Shown here: piece after piece, positions 20,033 to 33,137 of the stretch
Layout of the letters: each line of letters starts with the position of its first letter
Position numbering within the stretch: position 1 is the first letter of the stretch
Source: Microplitis mediator
Lineage: Eukaryota > Arthropoda > Insecta > Hymenoptera > Braconidae
Reading direction: 5' to 3'
Length of the DNA: 64,000 bases
Assembly (NCBI RefSeq): GCF_029852145.1
Contig: NC_079976.1
Coordinates: 3,596,001-3,660,000, forward strand
Notes under the pieces: generated by a model
Told to the model about the DNA's origin: nothing
Seen by the model: the letters and a program-made list of their open reading frames with translations, nothing else
The model's database searches: none
Made by a program: the position numbers and the translations under genes

Positions 20033-22721
20033 TTAATTGTACACTTGGTAAGACATTCGTGGTTTTATTTTAATCCAAATACCGCCTTTAGCACGCGCAG
20101 TAACTCGGAATTTAGTTACTAATTCTTCTTTACCTGGAACTGGTTCCAGTTGACAATGTCTCAGTACTTTGCTGATGATTGATTTCATTTCAAGTAGAGC
20201 AAATTTGTATCCTGAAATTTTATTATTTAATATTTTATTCTTAAATAAGTACATGACAGTAAAATTTGTATACAGATTAGATATACCCGATGAAAAAAGA
20301 TTTTATACAATTATATATGGACTATATAATTATATATAGACTATATATAATTATATACAGACTATATATAAATTGGATAGAAAAAATGGCCCGATCCAAT
20401 TGTATACAATTCTATAAAAATTGTATACAATTCTATATAATTATATACAATTCTATATATTGCAATTATATAGAATTGAATATAATTATATAGAATTGTA
20501 TACAATTTTTATACAGTTGTATACAATTGGATCGGGCCATTTTTTGTATATAACTTTATACAATGTATAAAATCTTTTTTCATCGGGTAATTTTATTTTC
20601 TCAAAATTTAATTTATTTATTTAAAAATACGAAACTTATTTTGGCTGTTTGCTGCTGTACAAAAAATTTTTGTTTTTCAAATACAGGTCATTTAAATAAC
20701 ATTAAAATTTTTTAAAAATCTTACCAATGCAGTTTCTAGATCCAGCGCTGAATGCTAAGTATGCATACGGATGTCTTTTAGCAGAATTATCAGAGTTAAA
20801 ATTCTCTGGGTTAAATTCATGAGGATTTGGATAGTGATGTGATAATCTATGAGTTGTTTGTGGGAATATGAGCACTGAACATCCTTTTGGAATAACATGT
20901 TTACCTAAAAACATCAACAAGTATGAGTAAAAATTTTTAATTAGTCCACTGTAAAAAACTTGCGGATTAAATCCAGAGCGAATGTCTGTTCCAAAGGGGA
21001 GTTTATTTTAATATTAAAACTCCAAATAGGAGTGAACACGGATTGCACTAAAATCCAGACCACTCCTGTAAAAAGACAAACTCCTTATTTACTCCGTACG
21101 CGGAGTAATTTTTTCAAAAAACTCCAAATGACGGAATGAACTTGGATTTAAATAAAATCCGTAATCACTCCAGATTTTTTACAGTGTACTTGCGTTAAAA
21201 AATGATAATAATTTTTAAAAATGAATACCAATTTTAACATCTTCACCAAGAACACGACCTAACATTGGAACACTTGGATAAAGTCTCATAGTTTCTTTAA
21301 TAACCATCTCCAAGTATCTCATATCTTTCAGGTCCTTCAAATTTGGATCTCTTGAATCACAGCCAAATATTTCATCCAGTTCTCCGACACATTTACTCTG
21401 CCACTTTTGATGCTTCGCTAGCATAAATAATGTCATTGCAAGTGTTGAGCCCACCGAGTCTTGACCCGCGAGCATAAATGTACAGCATTCGTTGACAATA
21501 TCCTGCTCTGTAAATTCTAAATTTTTCGTACTTGTCTTTATCATGAATTCAAGAAGAGAATTTCCATTGCAGTCATTATCATTATCATTATTATTATTAT
21601 TTAATTCATCATTATTATTTATTTTACTTTTACAGGCATCAAATAAAACTTGATAATGTCTGTCCTCTTTTTTTCCAACGTCTGTTTTTTTGTAAAAGCA
21701 ATCGAATATCAGCCATGGATGAGATAAGCGATAAAATAATGATATCTGTCCCTGTCTGAATGGTGAATCTTTACTATTTAATAATTTATTACCAGGTTGT
21801 CGCTCGTTACCAATTACCGTTTCTGTCAATAAATAAACGCAGGTCAATTATTATTAATAATGATAATAATAATAAAAAGTTGTGTAATTATTTACCATTC
21901 AAAACTTCGTATACGCAGTCATTAATCACATTAGTAATGTCAGTTGGACATTCACCCGCACTTGAAAAGCTCTCGACCAACTTACGAGCCGAGTGATTGA
22001 AAGAACCGACAAATTTATCCAGGACATTTAAGTGAAAGGCCGGTTGCATAATTTTTCTATGGCTCTTCCAGGTCTCTACGTCACTTGTCAATAAACCCTT
22101 GCCCAGAAAATTCTGCAGGAATCCGTATAAAAATACTTTTGAAGAATTGCGCGGATTGCCCAGGACTTTTTTTATGTCTTCTGGTTCCAGGACTACGACG
22201 AACGGGAACACTGTCAGCCAGATACGGAATATTGGTCCGTATAATTGATAGATAATGTGAGACATTTTGAACAGTACTAAAATTTAATTGTTTGATTAGT
22301 GACTTAATTAAAAATGAAGTAATTAATTAGGACTTACAATTTTTATCGAATACATAATTAATGTTTCCGAGGAATGGAATAACTGATGGACCGTCAAGTG
22401 TTAGAATAAAATACAATATTTTGAAATTGTCTTTGAATAAATATAAGGAATAAATAATGAAAATGATTAATATGCATTGAAAATAAATCCATACATCGAC
22501 TGGTGCATGATCCCACTGAAATTAATGATAAAATATATGTATTTATTTTTCGTTTTAGTGATTGCGAAATTTGAATCATTTAAAATTCAACTTGCAATTA
22601 TAATGTATGTTAAGTGGGTTTTAAATTTATAAATAATTTATTTAAAATTTATATATATATTATATAATTTGATTTGAATAAATTTTAATTGTTATCTTAC
22701 CACTGCTTTAATTACTGTCAT
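20033..22721 (-). CDS. Cytochrome P450, CYP4 clan (CYP4AA1-like)
   Basis: Six exons on the minus strand: 22701-22721, 22338-22515, 21896-22276, 21229-21822, 20725-20904 and 20033-20211, giving 510 residues, full length for a microsomal P450. An N-terminal hydrophobic anchor (about 17-45) is followed by DGPSVIPFLGN. The I-helix reads CTFMLAGQDSVGS, with Ser in place of the usual Thr of AGxDT. The K-helix ExxR is in IKETMRLYPSVPMLGR. PERF is replaced by PENF, and the haem loop is FSAGSRNCIG with Cys near 450. The AGQDSVGS and LEPVPGKEEL blocks recall insect CYP4AA1, but I cannot verify the subfamily. Substrate unknown. Two introns are filled by palindromic repeats. Confidence 0.92.
20284..20589. 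repeat. 306-base near-perfect palindrome in the last P450 intron
   Basis: It starts TACCCGATGAAAAAAGATTT and ends with the exact inverse, AAATCTTTTTTCATCGGGTA. Inner arms are also inverted: AATGGCCCGATCCAATTGTA (about 20385) and TACAATTGGATCGGGCCATT (about 20522). The centre is built of ATTGTATACAATTCTATA words. It would fold into one long hairpin. Confidence 0.8.
20947..21186. mobile_element. MITE in P450 intron with CACTGTAAAAAA ends
   Basis: Terminal inverted repeats CACTGTAAAAAACT and ATTTTTTACAGTG bound 240 bases. The interior repeats ACTCC/GGAGT words and GGATT..AATCC in both orientations. No coding potential. Confidence 0.7.
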
Positions 22722-24830
22722 GGCACTTTTCTATTGTTAAGTAATTAAATGCGCGAAATTCAAAAGTTTGAAAAATGTGTGGAAGAAAAAATATGAAATA
22801 TTGAATGTAAGTTTTATTTGAGGATCGCGAATCGACTGCGCATTGACGCGCGAATTTCTATGTCTTTATATAGCGACTAGATAATTTTAATTTTTACCAC
22901 CACGACTAATCTCAATACATTAGTATTCTTTATTTATTATTATTATTATTATTATATTTTAAAATGCCTGTCATTTAAAATAATTTACTTAGAGTATATT
23001 TTATTGAAAATAATAAATCAGTTATTTGAATTAATTTTTTTTCTTGCTATAAATCAGCGATTATTCTAGAATCTAGAGACAAAAGTATTAATGGATAAAA
23101 AAATATAATAAGTGAATATATGAAGATGAAAATATATGTTTATGATAAAATAATTAGGCAGTTTGTAAGCAGTGCACGCGCAAATTCACGTGCTTAAGCA
23201 ATTACTCGCTTATATTATTTTAAAACTCATATATTTTGTTTGTTATATATAGTATTTGTGGTATTAATAAAAAATATACATTAATTTAAATTAAAAAATT
23301 TATTATATCAAATATTTTTTAAAAATTCAAAAGTTATTGTCGCTGGGCAATTTTTTTTTTATTTTATTTTAAAATAAAATATTTTTGAAAATATCGACTC
23401 ATATTAGTCAGATTTAATCAGAGCTAATTATATATAAGCATATATAGGATTAGATAAAATCATTTTTTCCCGGGAAACCATTTTTCAAATTTTGAATCAC
23501 AAGTATGAGGGCTGACTGATATTAAATGAGAGTGAATGTAGCAGACATGAGACATTTTATAAATTTTAAATAAATGAGTTAATAAAATAATGAAATTTTA
23601 AAAAATGCGCGCACTGATTTTTTGTTTATCTAAATACGCATTTTTAAATTTTGATTCTATTGGGGAAGTCTACGGTTTCCGTGGCGACACCAAATGATTG
23701 CGAATTCTTGTAGAACTCGACGAAACAAGACTTTTTTTCAAATAGCTGTAACTTCTTCAAAAATGGGCGAATTCAGACGTTTTTTTTTTTCAAAATTTTC
23801 ATCTTTAAACGCACTCGCTGGAAAAAAACAAAAAAATTGAAGATATTAAAATCTATGAAATAATTCACTTTTTTGAAAAAATCGCATTTTTCTCGAAATC
23901 AATTTTTCTCAAAAACTAAGCGAGATATCGAAAAATTTTATTCTTTAAGAAAGTCTTATTTCGTCGGGTTCTACAAGAGTTCGCGGTCATTTAACGGCGC
24001 CACGGAAACCGTAAAATCCCCCACAATTTTTTTGAAACAAACAAATAAAAATACTTACAAAATAAATTTTAAAAAAATCCATACGCAATATTTTTACCTG
24101 TCAAATTTTTATTTTGAAAAATAATTACTGTCAGTTGAATAAAACCTGAATTATTATCATCCATCGGCCTGTCAGATTCTTCGAGAGTTAAATTTTTAAA
24201 CAAAAATTCACCAGAGGCAGCAGCATCTCATTCCCACCTAAAAGAGAACAAGTCTCCAGTGATATTTTTTAAGCATTTCAGCTTCTCACTTTCCAGATAT
24301 TTCATTTTATAGCCCATAGCCTCAATACAGACACGTAAGTGTGCATAGTGTATGTCGGTTGTGTTAATTAACAACGAATTACATTGTAATTGCCAGGACT
24401 GCTTACAGTTTCACCGAAACTTAAATAAAAATCTAAAACGAGGCAGGACCTCGACAACGAGTTCAATAAATAAAAGAAAAATTTATTGGATTAAGAAAAA
24501 TCGGCTGGCAAGTGACAATTTCTTATGGCCAAAGGCCGAGCAAATCCTTGAAGTTGCTCCAAAAGAGCCCTCGGCTCCACGAATTTTTTTTTTTTACTCT
24601 TATTTTATGTTTCATCTTTTTTTTCATTTTTTACTCCTCATAGTTTTCGGGTGTTACGTTACGATTATTATAAATACCGACACACTTGTCTGACTTTGCT
24701 GGTAAAAATAATCAACACGAGGTAATTTCTCACAAAGGAAATAAATAATAATAATTATTTTATTTTTAACATAGTATAAATAAATTTTTAAAAAATCATC
24801 AGCAATTAAATTGAAGAAAACTCAGTCAGG
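22722..24830. other. Intergenic between P450 and Ptp61F genes
   Basis: AT-rich DNA with a (TTA)n tract near 22930-22955, a family A half-copy (about 23528-23655) and a foldback element (23660-24023). Part of 24160-24830 should be the promoter and 5' UTR of the phosphatase gene. An ORF at 24352-24693 has no recognisable domain and is not accepted as a gene. Confidence 0.5.
23660..24023. repeat. Foldback element with CTACGGTTTCCGTGGCG arms
   Basis: The left arm has TACGGTTTCCGTGGCGACAC then TTGTAGAACTCGACGAAACA. The right arm has the inverse, TTTCGTCGGGTTCTACAAGA then GCGCCACGGAAACCGTAAAA. About 360 bases, with A/T-rich centre. It interrupts the right half of a family A copy. Confidence 0.65.
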
Positions 24831-27800
24831 ATGAGCACAGAAACGAGGGACGCCGTCAGCAACGTCGAGACTGAATTTCTGGAGATAAATTCAAAGGGAG
24901 CTTGGGCGATTTTATACCAGGTATTTAAAAGTCATCAGTCATTATTATTAATTAATAGTTTATAATAACAATTATAATTTAATTTAATAAATAATTAATA
25001 ATTAAAAGACTTAATTTATTTGTTTTGTTTTCAGTAACAAGTTAATTAAATTGCAGCTACTGTACACTAATATAAATCTTTAATTTAAATCTGAATCTGT
25101 AATCGCGAATCCATAATCTCATTGTCAGAAATCCAATTACAGGTCAACAGTAAATTGGATTTTGAATTTTAAAGTCTATTATTTATTTAGTTTTTTTATG
25201 AGTGTCGCAGATATGAGACATTTTATTTTTTTTAATTTTATTTATTTTTTATTTTTAAAAAATGCGCGCACTGATTTTTAAATTATTTAAGTACGCATTT
25301 TAAAATTTTCATTCTTTTGTTTATTCAAAAATTTAAAAAAATTTATGAGTGTGATAGCAAACATAAATTAATAGAGTAAATAATTAATAAAATAAAATTT
25401 TTAAAAAATGCACATTCAAAAAATTTTGAAATTAATAAGTGCATTTTTTAAAAATTATTTATTTGAAATTTTAAATTTGTCTGACGTCTGCGACATTGAC
25501 ACTCGTAAAAGTTGCCAATTGTCAGCCGAATTTTCGCACATTTTTTTTCTTTTTAAATAAATATATATAATGTGTACATAGTACATGACGTAAAAAATAT
25601 ATGTATATGATTTTAATTAAAACAAACTATTTTATACTCGGATGATTAATGAGTCGTAAATAATACGACATCAACTGGTTAATTACACCCGTGTTATATT
25701 TTTAGCTTTTTAATGCCGTTGATTCCAATGACTCATAAATAATTGAATATAAAAAAAAATAATAATAATAAGAGAGAATTAATGAATGAAAATAATGATA
25801 TATTATAATTATAAATTTTAATTAAATTACGTGAATTATTTTTAACCCAGCAAACAAAATTTTTAACTCTATGTCCGGTTGCGTGGGTGTTAATAATATA
25901 TGATTGTAATAATTGCCAAGAATATACAATACACTAGTGTTTTGTTCTCTTGTTTATTTTTTTTCGAGAAACTAAACAATAACTTATTTGTATTCATATA
26001 TATTTATATATTTTTACTGTAGATCCTTTTGTTTTATTCTTATTTTTATTTAGATTTATGGGTTAATATTAATATTAATATTAATATAAATTTGTTTAAG
26101 TGTTTTGGGAACTAATTAATGTATTTTTAATAATTATTGTTACAGCACATTCGTAATGAGTCGAGTAATTACGATTACTCGTGCAATGAATCGAAAAAAT
26201 TGCAGAATAAAAATCTTAATCGGTACAGAGATGTTGCGCCTTATGATCATACGAGAGTTATTTTAAAAAGAGGCTCTTGTGATTATATCAATGCGAACCT
26301 TGTTAAGGTAAATCTATTATTTAATTGAGTTATTGTTTAATTACTTGAGTATTTAATTATAAATTTCATTCGAATTGGAGGTAAATTCGATTTTTTTTTA
26401 AATACTTCAATTAAACGCTGATATCTTTTGAAATATTGAAAATATGGAAAAATTTACAGAGACCATTTTTGTAGAGAATTTAATTCTCTAAAAAAATGGT
26501 CTCTTTGAATTTTTTCATATTTTTGATATTTCAAAAGATATAGAAGATTTAAGTTCCAGTAAAAAAATAAATTATAAATTTTTGTTGAAATTTTTTTTTT
26601 TTAAATTTAAAACACTGATATCTATTGAAATATTGAAGATACGTAAAAATTGATGAGGAACAATTTTGTAGAGAATTAAATTTTCTATAAAAATGGTCTC
26701 TTTGAATTTTTACATATTGTTGATTGTTTCAAAGATACAATTAAAAGAAACAAAAATAATTTTTTTGTAATAAAAAAAAAGAGCAAATCTCCAAAAATGG
26801 GGTGATTTTAAATTTATTAATTAGTTAATTATTGATAATTTTATTTATCGTAGATGGAAAAAGCACATCGACAATATATTTTGACTCAAGGACCATTGCC
26901 ATGTACTGCTGGACACTTCTGGCTGATGGTTTGGGAGCAAAATTCAAAGGCCATTCTTATGCTGAATAAAGTGATCGAAAAAGAACAAGTAAAGTGCCAT
27001 CAATATTGGCCACTCGGTGGCTCCAACAGCACAATGACATTTCCCGATGTTAATTTAAAAGTTGACTTTGTTAAGAAAATCGAAACCTCTCACTATACAA
27101 CCAGTACACTGAGGTAATTATTATTTTAAAATACATAATTACTAGAAAAATATATAAGTATAATTATACTCGTGATGTCAACTAACGAGAAATTGATAAG
27201 CTGTTGGGAAATCTCGACCTCACTGATCTTGGTATTCAATTATATCGCGATAATCTTTCCGTTGACATTTATTACAATTACACAATTATTTATAATCACA
27301 ATTGTTTCCTTATCATAAATATAAATATAAATTACAATTATTATAAATATGTTTTAATGTTTAAGATTGACGGACCTTGAGACAAAACAAAGCAGAGAAA
27401 TTTTGCACTTCCACTACATCACCTGGCCAGATTTCGGAGTACCCCAAAGTCCGGTAGCATTTTTACGATTTTTAGTTGACGTGAGAAAATCCGGCGCCCT
27501 CGATTCAAATGTCGGGCCGCCTATCGTTCATTGCTCCGCTGGAATCGGTCGCTCTGGGACATTTTGTCTCGTGGATACTTGTCTTGTTTTGGTCAGTAGT
27601 CACTTAAAATTATCAACACTCTGCTTTAAAAAATTACCAATAATAAATAAAATCATTAATAAATAGATTGAGGAAAATGGATTGAACTCAGTAAATGTCA
27701 AAGAAGTTTTACTAGAAATGAGACGATCGCGCATGGGATTGATTCAAACACCAGATCAACTCCGGTTTTCATATGCAGCAATTATTGAAGGAGCTAAACA

Positions 27801-30145
27801 ATTGCCATCAAATAACGTGATAACCCATAGCAATTATCAGTAGGACGTTGCTTTTAATTTAGAAAAATTTTTGAATATTTAAAAGCTTTGTACTACTGCG
27901 TAATTTTAAAGTAACAATGATTTTTAATTAAAATTATATTTTTTGCTGATAGAATCTGGATGATGGCATTGAAATAATAAATCACTACGATGTTGTAAAC
28001 AACGATATCATGAATTCATCTCAAGAAGAAGACGATGAGCCGCCACCATTACCTCCACCACGGGGTGACAGTCTTACAAGAAGTATGATGTCTGATTTGA
28101 CACCGAGTCCTGTCTCTGAGAATGGTAATTTTTTTTATTAATTAATATATTGTGTAGCAAAGGATGGAACAGGAAAATTTAAGACGAGGGTGAAGCTGAC
28201 TCGTGTTAAAAAAATCGGCAAACAGGCATCGGAACTCGCAGTTTTGATGCCGGTGATGTAAAAATAATTAAATTAATGTGATAATGACTTATTTATTGAT
28301 TTGTCTGTTGTAGAAAATGGAACTGGTCCACCAAATAAACCATTACCCATGGAACCGCCGATACTAATTGATAATATTAATAAACTACCGACAACAAATT
28401 CAAATAACGTACACGAAAATAATGTCGACGTGGTAGGGGAAGAAGACAGTGAAAATGCATTACTCAGAGACAGTTCTCCACGTAGTGATACATCAGACAC
28501 GTGAGTTTATTTATTTATATTTTGTAGTATAATTAGAGAAAGTAATACGACAATACACGCTGATTATTTTATAATAATTAGTCGTCGGGAATTTTTGAGG
28601 TGAAAATGTCTCCTGACCTCTTCCTTACTCAGAAAATTAAACGGATTTTTATTGCACCCATAGAATAAATCGACGTTCGAATTAGCAAATTGTCTAATTT
28701 AATATTTTTCAATAGGTGATTCTGTGCAATTTTTAAAATTAATATTTGAAACAATGAATAAGAAATTTAGTACTTTCAAGTACGAAAACTTGAACCGTTT
28801 ACTGAGAATGTATGAGGATGAATGAAGATGAATGATGAGTGTAGATGGATAAAGATGGGTAAGGAAAATCATGAATTTTCCTATCCATTTCCACGATTAT
28901 TCCTCGCTTTCCGGCGTTGGAAATTGCAAGTCCTTCTTACGGCATTAAATAAATTAATATACTAATAGTCAGAAAAAAAATTATTTGAGTAACCTAGACA
29001 AAAATATTATGCATATACTAGATATGGAATTGATTTTTAGCTGAAAAAAAATTTTTAAATTACTTTTTTTTCGCACAAATGAAAAATTTTCTGAAATAGA
29101 GTTAGACAATTTGCTAATTAGAACGTCGAAATGGAAATTCAAAATTTTTAGCCTCTGTTAAAATTCCAAAAAATGCAAAATCTCTTTCGATTTCCGATGT
29201 TTATTCGTGAATTGAATTAAAATCACTTACCGTTATCCCTAATGGTTACTTTTGGCACCAGGGTGCCTATAAAAAATTTTTTAAATTTATATTTACGTAT
29301 TCACTTTTTACAAAAAAAAAATTTCTGAATTCTATTCAATTTTACAAATTATGCAATTATCGTATCTGTAATGCAATATAATAATAATTCTTATATTTAT
29401 TAAATACTCAGGGTGTTAATTAAAAGTCTGATAATCAGTAGCATTAATTTTTTATGATACTGAAGTCAGCCGAGGTCTAATAATTTTTGGATTTTTTTTA
29501 AACGAGAAATTATAAAAAAAAAAAAAATATTTCAAAAAATTGCACCTGTAGTTTTTAAAATTTTCTACAAGTGCATATTTTTAGTTTTTTTTTTTTCTTC
29601 AAATTTAATTGTTAACAAAAAAATCCAAAAATTTTTAATTGTCTGCCAGCTTCAGGATCGTGAAATTTTATGATACTGAAGTTAGCAGACATCTAGTAAT
29701 TTTTGGATTTTTTTTTAGACGATAAACCATAAAAAAAAAAATATTTGAAAAAATTGCACCTGTAGTTTTTTAAATTTTCTACATGTGTATTTTTTTATTT
29801 TATTTTTTTGCCATTGATTTGTTGGAAAACAAAAATTCAAAAATTTTAAAATGTCTGCTAACTTCAGGATCATGAAATTTTTGTATGTACTGTTTATATA
29901 AATATATAAAATACTAATAAAATATGATATTAAATTATAGGAAAAATGAATTACGTCAACGTCATCAGGAGAAGAAAGATCGACTGGCGAAACAGGTGCG
30001 GGAAATGAAACGTCGCCAACAGCAAACGGAAAATTGGCAAAAATTCAAGAGGTCAATATTCAAGCCCGTAACACTAGGCATAGGTACCGTAATAATCGGC
30101 GGGGGCGTTATCGCGATTTGCGGATATCTTTATTTACGTGGATAA
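24831..30145 (+). CDS. Ptp61F: Non-receptor tyrosine phosphatase, PTP1B/TCPTP (Ptp61F) type, membrane isoform
   Basis: Eight exons: 24831-24920, 26146-26307, 26854-27113, 27366-27591, 27667-27816, 27953-28124, 28314-28500 and 29941-30145, giving 483 residues. These ER-anchored phosphatases dephosphorylate receptor tyrosine kinases and JAK/STAT components. The pTyr loop is NLNRYRDVAPYDHTRVIL. The WPD loop (WPDFGVPQSP) is near 191 and the catalytic signature VHCSAGIGRSGTF has Cys near 226. A Q-loop region (IQTPDQLRFSYAAI) and a proline-rich SH3-binding stretch (PPPLPPPRG) follow, the latter as in Ptp61F, which binds Dock. A C-terminal hydrophobic tail (about 457-480) anchors it. The exon 5 donor is uncertain: GTGATA keeps phase, while reading on gives a TAG nine codons later. 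A possible soluble isoform uses an exon at 33138. Confidence 0.93.
25198..25506. mobile_element. Two adjoining family A-related copies in Ptp61F intron 1
   Basis: The first (about 25198-25345) begins ATGAGTGTCGCAGATATGAG and carries the AAAAATGCGCGCACTGATTT variant also seen at 23610. The second (25346-25506) begins ATGAGTGTGATAGCAAAC and ends GTCTGACGTCTGCGACATTG. Confidence 0.55.
26400..26745. repeat. Two tandem hairpins in Ptp61F intron 2
   Basis: Each unit has ATATCT(T/A)TTGAAATATTG on the left, a central GAGACCATTTTTGTAGAGAA / AAAATGGTCTCTTTGAATTT inverted pair, and the inverse of the left end on the right. The units are about 26410-26545 and 26605-26740. They look like a duplicated small foldback element. 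Confidence 0.6.
28660..29140. repeat. Degenerate foldback in Ptp61F intron 7
   Basis: ATCGACGTTCGAATTAGCAA (about 28668) and its inverse TTGCTAATTAGAACGTCGAA (about 29111) bound a less structured interior. The 1.4-kb intron also carries the two family B elements downstream. Confidence 0.45.
29454..29873. mobile_element. Two tandem family B MITE-like copies in Ptp61F intron 7
   Basis: Copy 1 starts ATGATACTGAAGTCAGCCGA and ends CTGCCAGCTTCAGGATC. Copy 2 starts ATGATACTGAAGTTAGCAGA near 29668 and ends CTGCTAACTTCAGGATCAT. These are the clearest examples of the family B inverted ends. Confidence 0.7.
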
Positions 30146-31474
30146 AAATAAAAAAAATAAAATTATTAAAAACTTTGACGTTTCTGGGATAATTAAAAAC
30201 TGATAAATAATAAAATAGTTTAAAAACTAAATCACAAGGTTACGTGGATCAAATTAAATCGAGCTTTTACTTTAAATAAAAAACTTTAAAAAATAAATAA
30301 TTTACACTGCAACAAAAAAAGGCCAATGGAGTTTTTAAACGCATAAATATTTTAATTATTTAACACCAGCTAGCAATGAATTTTATGATCCACGTTTTTA
30401 AATGAGAGGAGGGACTGATAAGAGCGAAACAGGGGTATAATTGAGGAGTAATTATTAATACTGATATGATAATAAAGGACTAATAAGAAAATTGAAGTGA
30501 AATGGAAATTATTCCATAAAAAAAATAAAATAAAAATTTTGGTATTTGTATTTTTGTATTGTGATCCATAACCGATGAGTCTGTAGAATATGTAGAGAAT
30601 TATTTTCTCTTGTTTCAATTATTTCTTGACGTTATTTATCATACGATTTATAAAATAAGTGATTAAAGTTTTTATGATAAAAGATTTAATAATTATTGAT
30701 GATTGAACTTTACGCGTAAATCAACATATATATAAATATATATTTTATTATTATTATTTTTTATATTATACCGGTTTATTGTAATTATAAATAGTTTAAA
30801 AAATGAACAAAATCGCGTTTGGTCGCTTGACTCTCTGTCTCATGATGGATTTTTATTATTAATTTTTAAAAATAATCGTATTATTTTTTTTAAAAAACTG
30901 GGACACAATTTTCTTGTATTTACGGTTTATTTTTTATTTAAATTTAAATAAATAAATAAGTAAAATATTAATGATAATAATAATAAATGTAGTCATTAGA
31001 TGAAAATAGTGTGATAGTTATAGATATCGATAGTTACTTTTGTATCAACTTTAGGCTGCATATTAAAATTTTTCCGATAACAATAACAATTTAAAATTAA
31101 TAAATAATTAATTAATTAATCCAATGGTATAATCGCGTAGAGACTGATCGTAAGATTACAAGATAAAGATAAAGAGTCATTTGTTTACTTGTTGATTGAT
31201 AAATATTCAGAGGCTGTCCAACGACAAATGGGTCTTACTGATAATTATTAAGTAAAGTGATTAATTTTCGTGCTGATCCTATTAATTGTTTTATTTTATT
31301 TATAAATCAACATTCCGATGCCATAAATGCTCATTACCACGGTGCTAATCACTGATATATATTATTAAATAATAATAATAAATATGAAATTATACGCGAG
31401 GGGATTTTCAAAAAAATATTATGGTAGGGACAAGATTTTTGCTGAACTTCGAAATGAGTGGTTCAGATTTTTTA

Positions 31475-31795
31475 ATATTACGGCGAAAATATTAGTCTTA
31501 TAAAAAAACTTTTGAAACAAAAGTTGTAGGAAATTTATTTTTATAAAAAAAATGTCTCTTATGATTTTTTTATACGACCAATATTTTCACTGTAATTCCA
31601 AAATTTAGATTCATAATAAATCATTCAAATTTTTGTTAATTATGAAAATCTTAATTTTGAAATTACGGTGAAAATATTGGTCGTATAAAAAAAACGTAGA
31701 AGACATTTTCTATAGAAAATAAAATTTCCTACAACTTTTATTCGAAAAATTTTTTTGCACGGCCAATATTTCCACTGTTATTACAAAAAAAATTG
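31475..31795. repeat. Foldback element
   Basis: ATTACGGCGAAAATATTAGT... on the left (31475) and ...GGCCAATATTTCCACTGTTA on the right, with inner copies CCAATATTTTCACTGTAATT and AATTACGGTGAAAATATTGG. Overall two inverted pairs about 320 bases long. Non-coding. Confidence 0.55.
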
Positions 31796-32118
31796 GGCAC
31801 CATTAATTATTAATTGTTATTTTTTTAATAAAAGCAAAAATCCTGGTCCTAATGATGAGTTTTTGAGCTGAATTATTGATTACGATGACAAATATAATGA
31901 ATTTTTTAAAAAATTTTCTACGATTTGATAATGAAATTTGTATATGAATTTTGATGGACAAATCTTGTGGCATTTTTATTTTTTATATTTTTGATAAATA
32001 TGTGGAATAGAAATGCAGTAAGTGCCTGTTCTTAATAGTAATTTTATAAAATATAAATTGACAAGTTATTTTTATTACTTGTTATTTATATTTATTAATT
32101 CAAAAACTGATTATTTTT

Positions 32119-32655
32119 GATGATACTGAAGTTCGTCGACGTCTAATAACTTTTTGAATTTTGAATTTCGTGCCGAATTATAAAAAAAACAATATTTTTA
32201 AAAATTGCACTCGTAGTTTTTTAAATTTTCAACATGTGCATTTTTTTAGTTTTATTTTTCTCATTTATTTGTCGATAAAAATTTTTTGATTTTTTTTTGA
32301 ACAATTAAATTTGAAAAAAAAAAAAAAAAAACTAAATAAATGCACATGTAGAAAATTAAAAAGACTACAAGTGCAATATTTTTAAATATTTTTTTTTCAT
32401 AATTTATCGTTTTTTGAAAATTCCAAAAATTATTAGACGTCGGCTAATTTATGATCCTGAAGTTGGCAGACAATTGATGATTTTTGAATTTTTTTTTAAC
32501 TGATTAATTACAAAAAAAAAAAAAATAAAAAAATGCACATGTAGGAAATTAAAAAATCTATAAGTGCAATTATTTAAAATATTTTTTTTTTTATAATTTA
32601 TAATTTTTTAAGAATTCTAAAGTTAGTAGACGTCGGCCAAATTCAGTATCACGCT
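32119..32655. mobile_element. Cluster of family B MITE-like copies
   Basis: ATGATACTGAAGTTCGTCGA at 32119 and ATGATCCTGAAGTTGGCAGA near 32451 mark left ends. CGTCGGCTAATTTATGATCC and GACGTCGGCCAAATTCAGTA mark inverted right ends. At least two copies, joined end to end. Confidence 0.6.
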
Positions 32656-33137
32656 AATTTCAGTATCATGTTAATTTCAGGATCACTATTTTTTAGGCAG
32701 TTTGGATTTTTTTTTTTTTACATATGTTGTGATTGATGATCCCCAGTCGCGATAATTAGTCTCATTTTATTATTTTATGAAAAAATGATGAGGAAGTGGG
32801 ACAGCACGAAATTTTTTTTACACAATTAAAAAAAAAGAACAAATAATAAAAGAAAATTTATAATTAATGAAAATCGTTTTAAAATAGTTATTTTTAATTA
32901 AGTTTATTTTTTTAAACCCTCACGGGATCGAGAAAATTTAAATTTTCAAAAAAATATTAATTACCTTTTTTTAAAATTCAAATATTTGAATTTCCCGGTT
33001 AAAATTTAAAAAAAAATTTAAATCTTCTCGTTTTATTTTAATTTAATTTTATAAGTAAAAAAAAAAAATAAAAAAAAAGTATAAGATGTATATAAATATA
33101 AAAAAGAATGACTTTTTATGTAGTAAATTTATTTCAG

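Noticed and set aside
24352..24693. 113-residue ORF upstream of Ptp61F
   Set aside because: Starts with a real ATG but has no domain, ends in a hydrophobic run read from T-rich DNA, and has no partner exon; it lies where the phosphatase 5' UTR or promoter is expected. It could be a lineage-specific gene but the sequence alone does not support it.
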